From Planctomycetota bacterium (GTDB lineage Bacteria > Planctomycetota > J058 > JAJDCP01), in NCBI GenBank assembly GCA_029260765.1, contig JAJDCP010000191.1, positions 1-64,000 on the forward strand: a stretch of DNA of 64,000 bases, given 5' to 3'. The position numbers and the translations under genes are program-made. Numbering within the stretch: the first letter of the stretch is position 1; each line of letters starts with the position of its first letter. Below, one piece after another: positions 25,031 to 33,071 of this stretch. The notes beneath the pieces are model-generated. The model was not told the DNA's origin and ran no database searches. It saw nothing but the letters and a program-made list of their open reading frames with translations.

Positions 25031-25066
25031 AAAACACCCCTGCGCGCTGTTCGGCGTTGCAGGGGT
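25031..25066 (-). terminator. intergenic hairpin, probable terminator of the minus-strand gene
   Basis: An 8-bp stem (acccctgc at 25036-25043 with gcaggggt at 25059-25066) lies between the convergent amidase and lipoprotein genes. Read on the minus strand it is followed by GTTTTC, a short T run; on the plus strand there is none. Confidence 0.55.
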
Positions 25067-25079
25067 TCTACTTGGCCCT

Positions 25080-25652
25080 TCAGCGGAACCCATCGAGCCC
25101 CAATGCCACGGCGCTCAGCGCGTCCAGTGTCCACTCTCCATCGTGTTGCTCGAAGCTGATCTGTGCCTCCGCAACCCGGCCGCTGGCTTGTGTGCCCTGA
25201 ACGCTGACCGCGCTAAGGACAGTGTTCTTCCGCTTGGTTGGATCGAACCTGCCGTGGCGTTTCAACAAGACCATGTAGCCCGTCAGGATGGCTTCGAGAG
25301 GCAAGCCAGCGAACTCTCTCCGCCCGAGCTCCTGGAGCTTGACCAGGCTGGAGAGGTCGCCCAGAATCACGTCGCCACCGATGCCAGGACGGAACCCATG
25401 CTTGCCGGCGAGCGCGGCCAACTCTGCCTTGAATGCGGGAGTGTCCACGAAGCTACCCATGAAGTAGACGTAGAAGAGGTAGGCCTCGCGTTGGTCGGGC
25501 GCGACGCAGTCCAAGAACTCTGCCCAGCTGTCGTTGTGTGCGGCTGTGAGCGCTCGTGTGAAGACCTCAGCGGGCGCCTTTGAGCCTCTGTCTCCACAGC
25601 CCAGACACAGCAGCGCGGAAAGATAGACACGTGCGATGGTTCTTGTCGTCAT
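25080..25652 (-). CDS. lipoprotein of unknown function
   Basis: Predicted 190-residue protein, not recognised. A signal peptide ends in CLGC, a possible lipobox, followed by a soluble helical/mixed domain. The ATG at 25652 is preferred over one 21 nt upstream because GGGGAG lies just before it and it gives a compact signal peptide. It is alone on its strand, convergent with the amidase. Confidence 0.65.
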   Translation of the reverse strand: MTTRTIARVYLSALLCLGCGDRGSKAPAEVFTRALTAAHNDSWAEFLDCVAPDQREAYLFYVYFMGSFVDTPAFKAELAALAGKHGFRPGIGGDVILGDLSSLVKLQELGRREFAGLPLEAILTGYMVLLKRHGRFDPTKRKNTVLSAVSVQGTQASGRVAEAQISFEQHDGEWTLDALSAVALGLDGFR

Positions 25653-26096
25653 CACTCCCCGTTTTTGCCCCAACGGTACAGCATAGCAAGCCAGGCTGGA
25701 GTTTGGCGATTTCCGGGGTCCGGCCGCCAGGCTACCCTGCGGGCGGCAAACGGTGCTGGAGCTCGACGCCCATCACTCTTGAGGAATGCCTCTCGGCAAG
25801 GGGTGCGGTGAAAGGGGAGAAGCGAAGAGGCGAGACCCAGTCATCCGGGAACGCCCCCGCAGCTCCGAAGATCTGGGGAGACTCTATGCGGATCGGTGGT
25901 CCCGTCGGTCATAGACCGACGCTACAGGGGCTGGATGCCGCGTGCGCAGCGGTTTCGCCCCCTGCAGCAGGACTGTCTCACGGAACGCGGCCAGCGCAAT
26001 CGCCAAACTCCAGAATGCCACGCCCAGGCAACCGCTCGGAACCCCCGCGTGGCGCTTTGCGTTGCAGAAGTATCATCTGTGACCCAAGGAGCCGCC
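25653..26096. repeat. intergenic region with 16-bp inverted repeat ends and an internal hairpin (MITE-like)
   Basis: This 444-base gene-free stretch contains ctggagtttggcgatt at 25696-25711 and its exact reverse complement at 25998-26013, bounding about 318 bp. Inside lies an 8-bp palindrome, cgtcggtc/gaccgacg, at 25903-25921, and near the right end ctgtctcacggaacgcg, which resembles the end of the inverted-repeat element at 50711-50953. No coding frame is convincing. It may be a non-autonomous mobile element or a regulatory region for the thioredoxin-like gene that follows 83 nt later. Confidence 0.6.
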
Positions 26097-27470
26097 ATGT
26101 TTCCACGTCTGCTCGCCTGCGTCCTGCTGTGCCTGCCCGGAGTCCTTGCGGACGAAGGCATGGAAGTCGGGCAACGCCACCCCGACTTCGTTCTGCCTGA
26201 TCTTGCCGGAGAGCTCGGTGGGCTCTCCGAGCACCTCGGCCAGAAGCTGCTGCTCTTCAACTTCGCCAGCTGGTGAGCGGGCTGTCGCCGTATCCTGCCC
26301 GTGTGGCAGGAAGCCGTGCAGCCCTATCTCGACGACGGCTCCCTTCGCGTCATCGGGGTCGTCCAGGAACAGCACGCCGCGCGGGCACGTCTGTACGCGC
26401 AGTGGCGACAGCTCGACTGGCCGATCTACGTCGACTCTCTCAACCTGCTCGACCACCGCGTCGTACCGATCCCGATGCTGCTCGACGCCTCGGGCATCAT
26501 CCGCGCCCGACCGCGCTCGCCAGACGCGCTGGCAGAGCTGATGCAGCAGAGCTTTCCAGTCGAGGCCCCACCCGTTGGCCTGAAGCTGCCCGATGCAACC
26601 GAGCTGCGCACCCAGGCCGAAGCGCTGGACAGCGCGAGGGCCTGGCGTGACCTGGGCGATGCCTGCTTCCTGACCGGCGGGCTCGACGCGGCGGTGGCGG
26701 CCTTCGAGCAGGCCTCGCTGCGCGATCCGTCGGACGCACGCGCGCGTTTCCGCGCGGGTGTCGCCTTGAAGCGGCGCTCCGAATCGGAGCAGGCGCAACC
26801 CGGTGACGCCCAGGCGGCCATCGATTCCTGGGCCCAGGCTCTGCAGCTGGTTCCCAACCAATACATCTGGCGACGCCGAGTGCAACAGTATGGCCCACGG
26901 CTAAACAAGCCCTACAACTTCTACTTCTGGATCGACGAAGCGCGCCAGGCCATCCGCGCCCGCGGGGATGCGCCTGTGGTCCTCCAGGTAGAGCCCGAGG
27001 GATCCGAAATCGCCACGCCCCAGAAAGCCGTACAAGTCGTGGCGCTCGACGACCCGGACCCCGAAGGACGCGTGGACCGCGACGCAAGCCGGGTCCACAT
27101 CGAGACCCTGGTCACTCCAGCGCGCCTGCGCCCCGGGCACGCCGTGCGGGTGCGTCTGACCTTCGAGCCCGGAGCGGCCTGGTGGAACAACGAGGCCGAG
27201 GGCCTTTGCGTCGCCGGCACACTTCCCCCGGGAGTCGAGCTGCTGGAGCTGAGGGCGCTGACTGCCGCGCCTGCCGCAGCCGAGACCCGCGAGCGGCGCC
27301 TCTGGGAGCTCGAGCTGCGGATCTCTCCCGACCAGCCCGCTGGGCCGCTCGAGATTCCCCTGTATGTGCTGTACGACGTCTGCGAAGACCAGCAGGGCGT
27401 GTGTCTGCGCTTGCGCCAGGATGTGCAGCTGCAACTCGAAATCGATGCTGCCGCGGCCAGCATTGAGTGA
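26097..27470 (+). CDS. candidate selenoprotein: thioredoxin-like (UxxC) - TPR - DsbD-alpha-like protein
   Basis: Predicted 457-residue exported protein if the TGA at 26274-26276 is read as selenocysteine (Sec60). The frame is open from the ATG at 26097 (AAGGAG five bases upstream) to 27470. The TGA falls exactly at the first cysteine of a thioredoxin motif: FNFASW-[TGA]-A-G-C, then RRILPVWQ. The N-terminus has a signal peptide (about 1-18). Then come a thioredoxin/TlpA-like domain (about 20-170), TPR-like helices (about 185-280), and a beta domain resembling the DsbD N-terminal domain, ending with Cys429-x6-Cys436. A 7-bp hairpin follows the TGA and fits a bacterial SECIS. It is probably an envelope thiol-disulfide or peroxide redox protein. 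The alternative is a pseudogene or sequencing error at one base. Confidence 0.8.
26293..26311 (+). promoter_or_regulatory. candidate bacterial SECIS element
   Basis: Starting 16 nt after the TGA codon, tcctgcc (26293-26299) pairs perfectly with ggcagga (26305-26311) around the 5-nt loop cgtgt. The loop starts about 23 nt after the TGA and has G at its second position followed by T. Both distance and loop agree with known bacterial selenocysteine insertion elements, which SelB binds. Two further pairs can form below a one-base mismatch. Confidence 0.7.
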
Positions 27471-27477
27471 TGACTGC

Positions 27478-27873
27478 CTACCCGGCAGACCCGTGCTTGC
27501 GCAGCCAGGCACGCGCGCGCTCCAGCTGTTTTCCCTGCAACACCAGCGTGGACTCTTCCTGGCCGGCGCCACAGCCCAGCGCTTTGCGCAGGGCCTGCGC
27601 CACCCGGCCCAGCTCATCCTGAGTGCCCTGCAGGCCCTCGATCAGTGTCACGGTCTTGCCGCGGCGGCCTTTGCGCTCCACGCGCAAGCGCAACTTCGGG
27701 CTGCGTGCGACAATTGTAGCCAGGCTGACCTGCTCAGGCGGCGCGGGTACTTCCGGCGCGGGCGTGTTCGGCTCGGGCACCTCGAGCCCCTGGCTGCGCA
27801 GTAGATCTGCCAGGCGCGGAGCCGGCTCCTGGGCTACCGGCAGCGTGCGGCGTTTCTGCTTCTTCTTTTTCAC
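27478..27873 (-). CDS. SUI1/YciH-family translation initiation factor-like protein
   Basis: Predicted 131-residue protein. The Lys/Arg-rich N-terminus and Pro-rich linker lead to a SUI1 (eIF1-like) domain at about residues 58-128: LRLRVERKGRRGKTVTLIEG, then DELGRVAQALRKALGCG and GKQLERARAWLRKHG. Bacterial members such as YciH influence start-codon selection or initiation under stress. The GTG at 27873 is chosen because AGGAG lies six bases upstream; the long upstream frame has no support. It converges on the candidate selenoprotein gene with a 7-nt gap. Confidence 0.87.
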   Translation of the reverse strand: MKKKKQKRRTLPVAQEPAPRLADLLRSQGLEVPEPNTPAPEVPAPPEQVSLATIVARSPKLRLRVERKGRRGKTVTLIEGLQGTQDELGRVAQALRKALGCGAGQEESTLVLQGKQLERARAWLRKHGSAG

Positions 27874-27949
27874 TGCGGTCTCCTGGACTCGACGCGAGCA
27901 AAGATCGGGTATCTTTGAAAGGTAGCACAGACACCCAGGAGGGACGAGC

Positions 27950-28336
27950 ATGCCAGGCAAACAGACGATGGGCCGGGTGTGCCTGATGCTCGGGCTGGCA
28001 GTGTCGGGCTGCGCGATGTTCGACAGCGACAACCGCCGCACGCTGAACCTTCTGGACCGGCACATCACACCGGACTCCCTCGGCACCCAGATCGCGCTGG
28101 CCCCCGCAGTCCTTCCCTTGGGAGGCATCGCCCTGGCCGTCGATCAGTTCATCGTGCATCCGGTCTGTGTGAGCGATGATGCCTGGGACGATACCCGCAC
28201 CGTGCTCTGGGAGAGCGATGACCCTTCGTTGTTCCGGCGCGTTCTGCTGGTGCCCCTGGTGGCGCTTGCGACGCCGTTCTTCTACCTCGGGGACTTCCTC
28301 ATCCGGGCCAGCACCCCCTTCCTGGAGAGCGACTGA
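27950..28336 (+). CDS. lipoprotein, paralogue of the next gene
   Basis: Predicted 128-residue lipoprotein with a VSGC lipobox (Cys21). The mature part shares a pattern with the first 110 residues of the next protein: LLDRH-PD, then APA/APL-P-GG/GL, a D-FI/FL-HP block, SDDAW-DT-LW, and a hydrophobic end with ATPFFYLGDFL. The last segment could be a membrane-associated helix. Function is unknown. AGGAGGGA precedes the start. Its stop overlaps the next ATG (TGATG). Confidence 0.78.
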   Translation: MPGKQTMGRVCLMLGLAVSGCAMFDSDNRRTLNLLDRHITPDSLGTQIALAPAVLPLGGIALAVDQFIVHPVCVSDDAWDDTRTVLWESDDPSLFRRVLLVPLVALATPFFYLGDFLIRASTPFLESD

Positions 28337-29253
28337 TGCGTGCCCTGGCTCTGGCTTTGCTCGTCTGGTCGGGGAGCGGCTGCGCCTTCCTGAACCGCGA
28401 CAACCTGCTCTTGTTCGACGCCTTCGAACGCCACCTGGTGCCTGACGCCGAGGAGGCCACCGCCGCCCACGTCGCCAGCGCGCCCCTGACCTACCCCAGC
28501 GGCCTGGTGCTGATCACGCTCGACGCCTTCTTGACCCATCCCGCGCTGATCGTCGACGACTCCTGGCACGACACTGTCGACGCTTTGTGGGACGACTTCG
28601 ACTGGCAGGAGCACTACGTCACCGAGCTGACCGCCCTGCCCTTCCGCGCGCTGGGCACTCCACTGCTCTGGCTGACGATTTTTCTGGGCCGCTCGTTGTT
28701 CGACTTCCCGCCCCATGGGGTCCAGCCCGTCGATGTGCCCCAGCCCCCGGGCGAGACCTGGCCGCAGGTGGAAGCGCGGATCGCTACGCTGGTCGCTGCG
28801 GGGAGCCATGCTGAGGCCCTCGACGCTGTGCGAGCGAACAGACCGGAGTCCGACGAACACCAAAGGCGCTGGGCCTGCTGGGGGGCGGTGTGCGCGGCGG
28901 GATTGGAAGATGCCGCCGACTGCGCGCTCTGGTTGCGAGCGGCGGGCCAGCTGGCCGGGCCGGAGGAGGCCACGTTGCAAGGACTGTTGCGCTACATCAT
29001 CGCAGGTCCGATCGAGCTGAGGCTGCTGCTTGCCCCACGCCTCGGACGCCTGCGGCCGAGTGCGCGCACGCCCTTGCTGCACGGGTTCCTCAGCGATCCC
29101 GATGCTGTGGTACGCTTCCTGGCCCTGCAGACTCTTTGGGGGCGCGCCCAGGTTCCCAAAGATCTGCACGAGTCCTTGCAGACCGATCCTTCCGCTGCAG
29201 TTCGTAGCTTGTGGTTGCAGCTGGAGGTGGCCCCCTCCGAAGAGGACCCTTAG
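28336..29253 (+). CDS. lipoprotein with N-terminal paralogous domain and HEAT-like C-terminus
   Basis: Predicted 305-residue lipoprotein: signal peptide with SGSGC, residues about 17-120 homologous to the preceding gene product, then a C-terminal helical region (about 140-300) with a HEAT-like pattern (LLRYIIAGPIELRLLLAPRLGRL, SDPDAVVRFLALQTLWG, TDPSAAVRSLWLQ). It likely arose by duplication of the first lipoprotein domain plus addition of the helical part. It is translationally coupled to the genes on both sides; function is unknown. Confidence 0.75.
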   Translation: MRALALALLVWSGSGCAFLNRDNLLLFDAFERHLVPDAEEATAAHVASAPLTYPSGLVLITLDAFLTHPALIVDDSWHDTVDALWDDFDWQEHYVTELTALPFRALGTPLLWLTIFLGRSLFDFPPHGVQPVDVPQPPGETWPQVEARIATLVAAGSHAEALDAVRANRPESDEHQRRWACWGAVCAAGLEDAADCALWLRAAGQLAGPEEATLQGLLRYIIAGPIELRLLLAPRLGRLRPSARTPLLHGFLSDPDAVVRFLALQTLWGRAQVPKDLHESLQTDPSAAVRSLWLQLEVAPSEEDP

Positions 29254-29255
29254 GA

Positions 29256-29918
29256 ATGTCTCACCCGACCCTTCCGCTCGATTTCCAACGCTACCCTGCA
29301 GAACAGATGCGGACGCGCGCTGCCGCGTTCTATGATGACCTGAGGCGGCGGCGCACCGTGCGCGACTTCAGCTCTGAGCCGGTGCCCCGGGAACTGATGC
29401 TCGACTGCGTCCGGGCAGCGGGCACAGCTCCCAACGGCGCGAACATGCAGCCCTGGCATTTCGTGCTGGTCGAGGATGCCCTGCTCAAACGCAGGATCCG
29501 GCTCGCGGCTGAAGAGGAGGAGCGAGCCTTCTACGAAGGGCGTGCCTCCGACGAGTGGCTGGCCGCCCTGGCACCGCTCGGCACCGACGCCCACAAGCCC
29601 TTTCTCGAGACCGCCCCCTGGTTGATCGCCGTCTTCCAGCAGAACTGGGGAACCAGGCCCGACGGCTCCAAGCAGCGGCACTACTATGTCAAAGAGAGCG
29701 TCGGCATCGCTTGCGGCTTCCTGCTCGCCGCTCTGCATCACGCGGGCCTGGCAACCCTGACCCACACGCCCAGCCCGATGGGCTTTCTGCGCGAGATCTT
29801 GGAACGCCCCGTCAATGAGCGGGCGCTGATGCTGATCGTGGCCGGGTACCCGAGCGAGGAAGCACGGGTGCCCGTAATCACCAAGAAGCCCCTCGCGGAC
29901 ATCTGCACCATACTCTGA
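29256..29918 (+). CDS. nitroreductase-family flavoprotein, iodotyrosine deiodinase-like
   Basis: Predicted 220-residue FMN enzyme. The nitroreductase fold motifs are present: RRRRTVRDFSSEPVP, GTAPNGANMQPWHFVLV, KESVGIACGFLLAALHHAGL, and the end VPVITKKPL. The central stretch with EEEERAFYEGRASDEWL and KPFLETAPWLIAVF matches the lid region of the iodotyrosine deiodinase branch better than that of classical nitroreductases. It would reduce a halogenated or nitro-aromatic substrate or a flavin-accessible compound with NAD(P)H-derived electrons. It begins three nt after the lipoprotein stop. Confidence 0.85.
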   Translation: MSHPTLPLDFQRYPAEQMRTRAAAFYDDLRRRRTVRDFSSEPVPRELMLDCVRAAGTAPNGANMQPWHFVLVEDALLKRRIRLAAEEEERAFYEGRASDEWLAALAPLGTDAHKPFLETAPWLIAVFQQNWGTRPDGSKQRHYYVKESVGIACGFLLAALHHAGLATLTHTPSPMGFLREILERPVNERALMLIVAGYPSEEARVPVITKKPLADICTIL

Positions 29919-29924
29919 ACGGCC

Positions 29925-32900
29925 CTATCCAAGCTTGAGTTGCTGCGGCCAGACGATCTTGCCCAGCTCCGCCAACACATTCTTGACCGCGTCGTTGCTG
30001 GCCCGAAGCAGAGCCGCCTTGAGCGCCATGGTCTGCGAGTTGCCCTCGGCATCTTTCCAGTCGGGCAGGTAGCCCTTGACCGTTCTGCCCTCGATGGCGA
30101 TCCTCGCCTCCGGCGCTAGCCGCACCGATGACTGCCCCTGGAATTCCTCGTACTGGTCTCCCGCCTGGCTGACCAGCGTGCTGCAGTCCGCCCAGTCCTT
30201 GGTGACGTTTCCGCTCGTCGCGTCGATCAGCCGGACCTTCTCCGGCTCGAACCGGGTCATACACACCCGACGAAGATAGACCGCGGCGTGCAGGTATCTG
30301 TCCCCATCGCGCTCTTCGGTCCAGATGTCCTTGATCCCGTAGCCGAGGATGATGTGGGCCTGGTTCGCCACATCCCGGAAGAAGCCCTCCGTCCCCTGGG
30401 CGTGCGCGTCCAGGCGCTGGCTGAAGATCTGGGACTCGACCACCTTGACCCGCATCAAAGCCCCGAAGTCGTAGCGAGCGTAGTGCTGCCCCAGTTTGTC
30501 GGCGATGCTGGCGTGAACCAGGCCGTGCAGCTCGGCCAACAGCTCGCCGCGGGTCGAGCCTTCGGAGCTGGGCAGGTAGCGAAGGTCCTGCGCGGAATCC
30601 TTGTCGAGGATCTCCATCAGCCGCAGGGCTGGATTGCTGTAGGTTCCCGCAGGGGGGATGTCCGCCGCGCCATCGTCGTCTTGCAGCCCCAGGCCGCGGA
30701 TCTTCAACATGTCTGGCAGGGCGATCGTGCACAACTGCTCGCGCACGAGCTTGTTCACCGCCTCCAGCGAGGCCTTCTCGACCGCACGCCGTGCCCAGAT
30801 GGGCGCATAACACGGGTCCTCTCGCGCAGCCAGGATGCCCAGCTCTGTGCTGCCATCGACGGCTGGCTGGTGCGCACGCGCCAGCGGGACGAAGCTCTGC
30901 CCGCTGAAAGGCTCGTACAGGTTGCCCGCGTCAATCATCGACCACTCTGCGTCAGCCAGGTCCGGCGGGCAGCTGCCGCGGGGCAGCACCTCGCCGGTCC
31001 CGCCGTGCGCCCATCGGGCCTCGCCGGGGCCCTCTCTGGTCACGCACATACGCCGTATCGACACCTTTGCATGCACGAAGGTCTTGCCTTGCTGCTCGAT
31101 GGTCCAGATGTCGTCGACGGAGGTGTGCAAGATCAGGTAGAAGGAGTTGAATACATCGCGCAAATACATGCGCCCCCCGCCCGGGTAGTTGGTAGCGCTC
31201 AGTCCGAGCATGCGGTGCTCAGCGTGGATCCTCTTGCGCAGGGCACCGGGGTTGTAGCGCGGGTAGAACTTGCCGAGCAGGTCGGCGACGGCGTAGTCGG
31301 CCGCCGACTGCATTTCGGCGCTGAAGTCGGCCTGCTTCGCCTCGTCCAGACCGGCCGGCTGGTAGCGGAATGCGCCTGTGCTCTGAGGCCTGGAAAGCGT
31401 GATCAGGCGCAGGCTGCGGTTGTTGATCTCGCCGGGATTGGGCAGAGCCCGGATGTCGGTCTCGTCATCCTCGATCGGTGCCGTCCGCTTGGTCCGTGCT
31501 TGCTCGATCTGCTCGCGGGCGTAGCTGTCGAAGCGGCTCCACGCGCGCAGGTCGACGAATGCCGGAGCCAGCCCGCTGTTTGCGAGCGTGGAATAGGCCA
31601 ACTTGGTGCCCAACTCAGCAGTCAACCCCAGCTCGAGGAAAGCGCCTTCCTGCTCGCCAGCGTCACTCTGCAGACGCAGCTCGTAACGCTTGGGATCGCC
31701 GGGAAGCTTGATGCGCAGGCGTGGAGCGCCGGGGACGGAGCTCTCCGGATCCTCTTCCCGCGCCAGCTGGAACTCCTCGCAACAGAAGCTGCCGTCGGCG
31801 GAGAGCTGGCCGCGGAAGACGGCGAGGAAGTCGTCCCTTCCCCCCTCCTTGACGAGCCCTTCCGCCCCGCCCTGCTGCCGGTCGTCCTTGAAAGTGTCGA
31901 GCTCGTACAGTTTGATATGCAACGGGCCTGCGAGCTTCTTGCGGTTGTCGATCACCAGTCCAGCGTTGAACTTGTCCAACAGCGAATCTGCCAGAGAAGC
32001 GCATTGCCGCCGCTGCTGCCACAACTTGGCGTCGATCTGTTCCGCCACCTGGTGGGCTCGTTCTCTGAGCGTCTCCTGGCGCTCGCTGTCGCGCTCCTCC
32101 TGGCAGCGTGCGGCGAGCTCCCAGGCCTGCTCACGCAGGTCGGCGATGTCTTCGCCCAGCTCATCGATACGCTCCCGGCGCTCTTCGGCCTTGGCGTCGA
32201 TCTGCGCCGGTGAGGGAATGATGTTGGGAGTCAGACGCACGACGATGTCGCCAGGCTTAACGGTCTCGAGCGAGGCGCTCTCCCGCGCCTCTTTGCGAGC
32301 CGCTTCCAGGCCACGCCGCACGACGCGGTCGTAGGCGCTCCAATGCTCGAGGTCGACAAAGGCGGGGGCCTGGTCCGATGCGCCCTTGGTCGAATAGACG
32401 ATCTGTCCATCCAGCTCGAGCTCCAAGCCGAGCTCGAAGTAGCGCCCCTCCTGCTCGAGCTCGTCCCTCTGTACGTACACTGGGTAGGGTTCGGAGCGCC
32501 CAGCCACACGGACCATCAGCCGAGGAGCTCGCTTGCCCTTCTGGGCTCCTTCGGGAAGCACCACATCCTGGCAGGCAAAGCCGTCCTTATCGAGTTGGCC
32601 GTGGAAGGCGGCCAGGAAATCGTCGCTGGTGCCTTGTTGGGGGTTCCCGCTGAAGCGATCACCGGTGCCCTCCTGCACCCTGGTACCCGAGGCCTGGGCG
32701 GTAACCGTGGCGTGGCCTTGATCCTGGCTATAATCCGGGCCGTCGCTGCGGGTGTCGAGGAAGCTGTCGAGCTCCCAGAGCTTGACCACCAGCTTGCCGG
32801 ATCTGCCGGTCGGATTCTCGATGACGATCGAGGTCTGGAAGTCTCGGACGCGCTCTTTGTCGTACTCCTCGCGCATCTTCTCCAGCTTCTGCTGCTCATG

Positions 32901-33071
32901 CTCCAACCCGTTGCTTCGCTTGCCTGACGAGTCTCTCAGCCGCTCACGGAGGTCTGCGATCTTGTCCATCGCCCGCTGGATGTGGCCATGCAAGACGCTC
33001 TGACTGGCCTGGATGGCGTCCGGAGAGGGAATGATGTGGGGCGCGAAGCGCGCGAGCAGGGGACCGGTCAT
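29925..33071 (-). CDS. large protein with duplicated A-A' and B-B' modules, unknown function
   Basis: Predicted 1048-residue soluble protein, not recognised. The first half is a tandem duplication: residues about 5-262 and 277-540 both start with a PHIIPSP/PNIIPSP motif. A coiled-coil segment of about 60 residues follows (DLRERL.../DLREQA...), then beta-rich parts ending in AFVDL-W-F/YD. The second half also holds a duplicated module, at about 565-705 and 828-960 (LGKFYPRYNPGALRKRIHAE versus LGQHYARYDFGALMRVKVVE, then FRDV-N-ILG-DIW and RRMCVTR/RRVCMTR). No signal peptide or catalytic motif is seen. The ATG at 33071 has GGAGGA upstream and overlaps the preceding gene's stop (ATGA). Confidence 0.8.
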   Translation of the reverse strand: MTGPLLARFAPHIIPSPDAIQASQSVLHGHIQRAMDKIADLRERLRDSSGKRSNGLEHEQQKLEKMREEYDKERVRDFQTSIVIENPTGRSGKLVVKLWELDSFLDTRSDGPDYSQDQGHATVTAQASGTRVQEGTGDRFSGNPQQGTSDDFLAAFHGQLDKDGFACQDVVLPEGAQKGKRAPRLMVRVAGRSEPYPVYVQRDELEQEGRYFELGLELELDGQIVYSTKGASDQAPAFVDLEHWSAYDRVVRRGLEAARKEARESASLETVKPGDIVVRLTPNIIPSPAQIDAKAEERRERIDELGEDIADLREQAWELAARCQEERDSERQETLRERAHQVAEQIDAKLWQQRRQCASLADSLLDKFNAGLVIDNRKKLAGPLHIKLYELDTFKDDRQQGGAEGLVKEGGRDDFLAVFRGQLSADGSFCCEEFQLAREEDPESSVPGAPRLRIKLPGDPKRYELRLQSDAGEQEGAFLELGLTAELGTKLAYSTLANSGLAPAFVDLRAWSRFDSYAREQIEQARTKRTAPIEDDETDIRALPNPGEINNRSLRLITLSRPQSTGAFRYQPAGLDEAKQADFSAEMQSAADYAVADLLGKFYPRYNPGALRKRIHAEHRMLGLSATNYPGGGRMYLRDVFNSFYLILHTSVDDIWTIEQQGKTFVHAKVSIRRMCVTREGPGEARWAHGGTGEVLPRGSCPPDLADAEWSMIDAGNLYEPFSGQSFVPLARAHQPAVDGSTELGILAAREDPCYAPIWARRAVEKASLEAVNKLVREQLCTIALPDMLKIRGLGLQDDDGAADIPPAGTYSNPALRLMEILDKDSAQDLRYLPSSEGSTRGELLAELHGLVHASIADKLGQHYARYDFGALMRVKVVESQIFSQRLDAHAQGTEGFFRDVANQAHIILGYGIKDIWTEERDGDRYLHAAVYLRRVCMTRFEPEKVRLIDATSGNVTKDWADCSTLVSQAGDQYEEFQGQSSVRLAPEARIAIEGRTVKGYLPDWKDAEGNSQTMALKAALLRASNDAVKNVLAELGKIVWPQQLKLG

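Noticed and set aside
30288..32213. Plus-strand open frame of 641 codons inside the large duplicated protein gene
   Set aside because: Antisense shadow; the minus strand shows internal protein-level duplication, which this frame does not.
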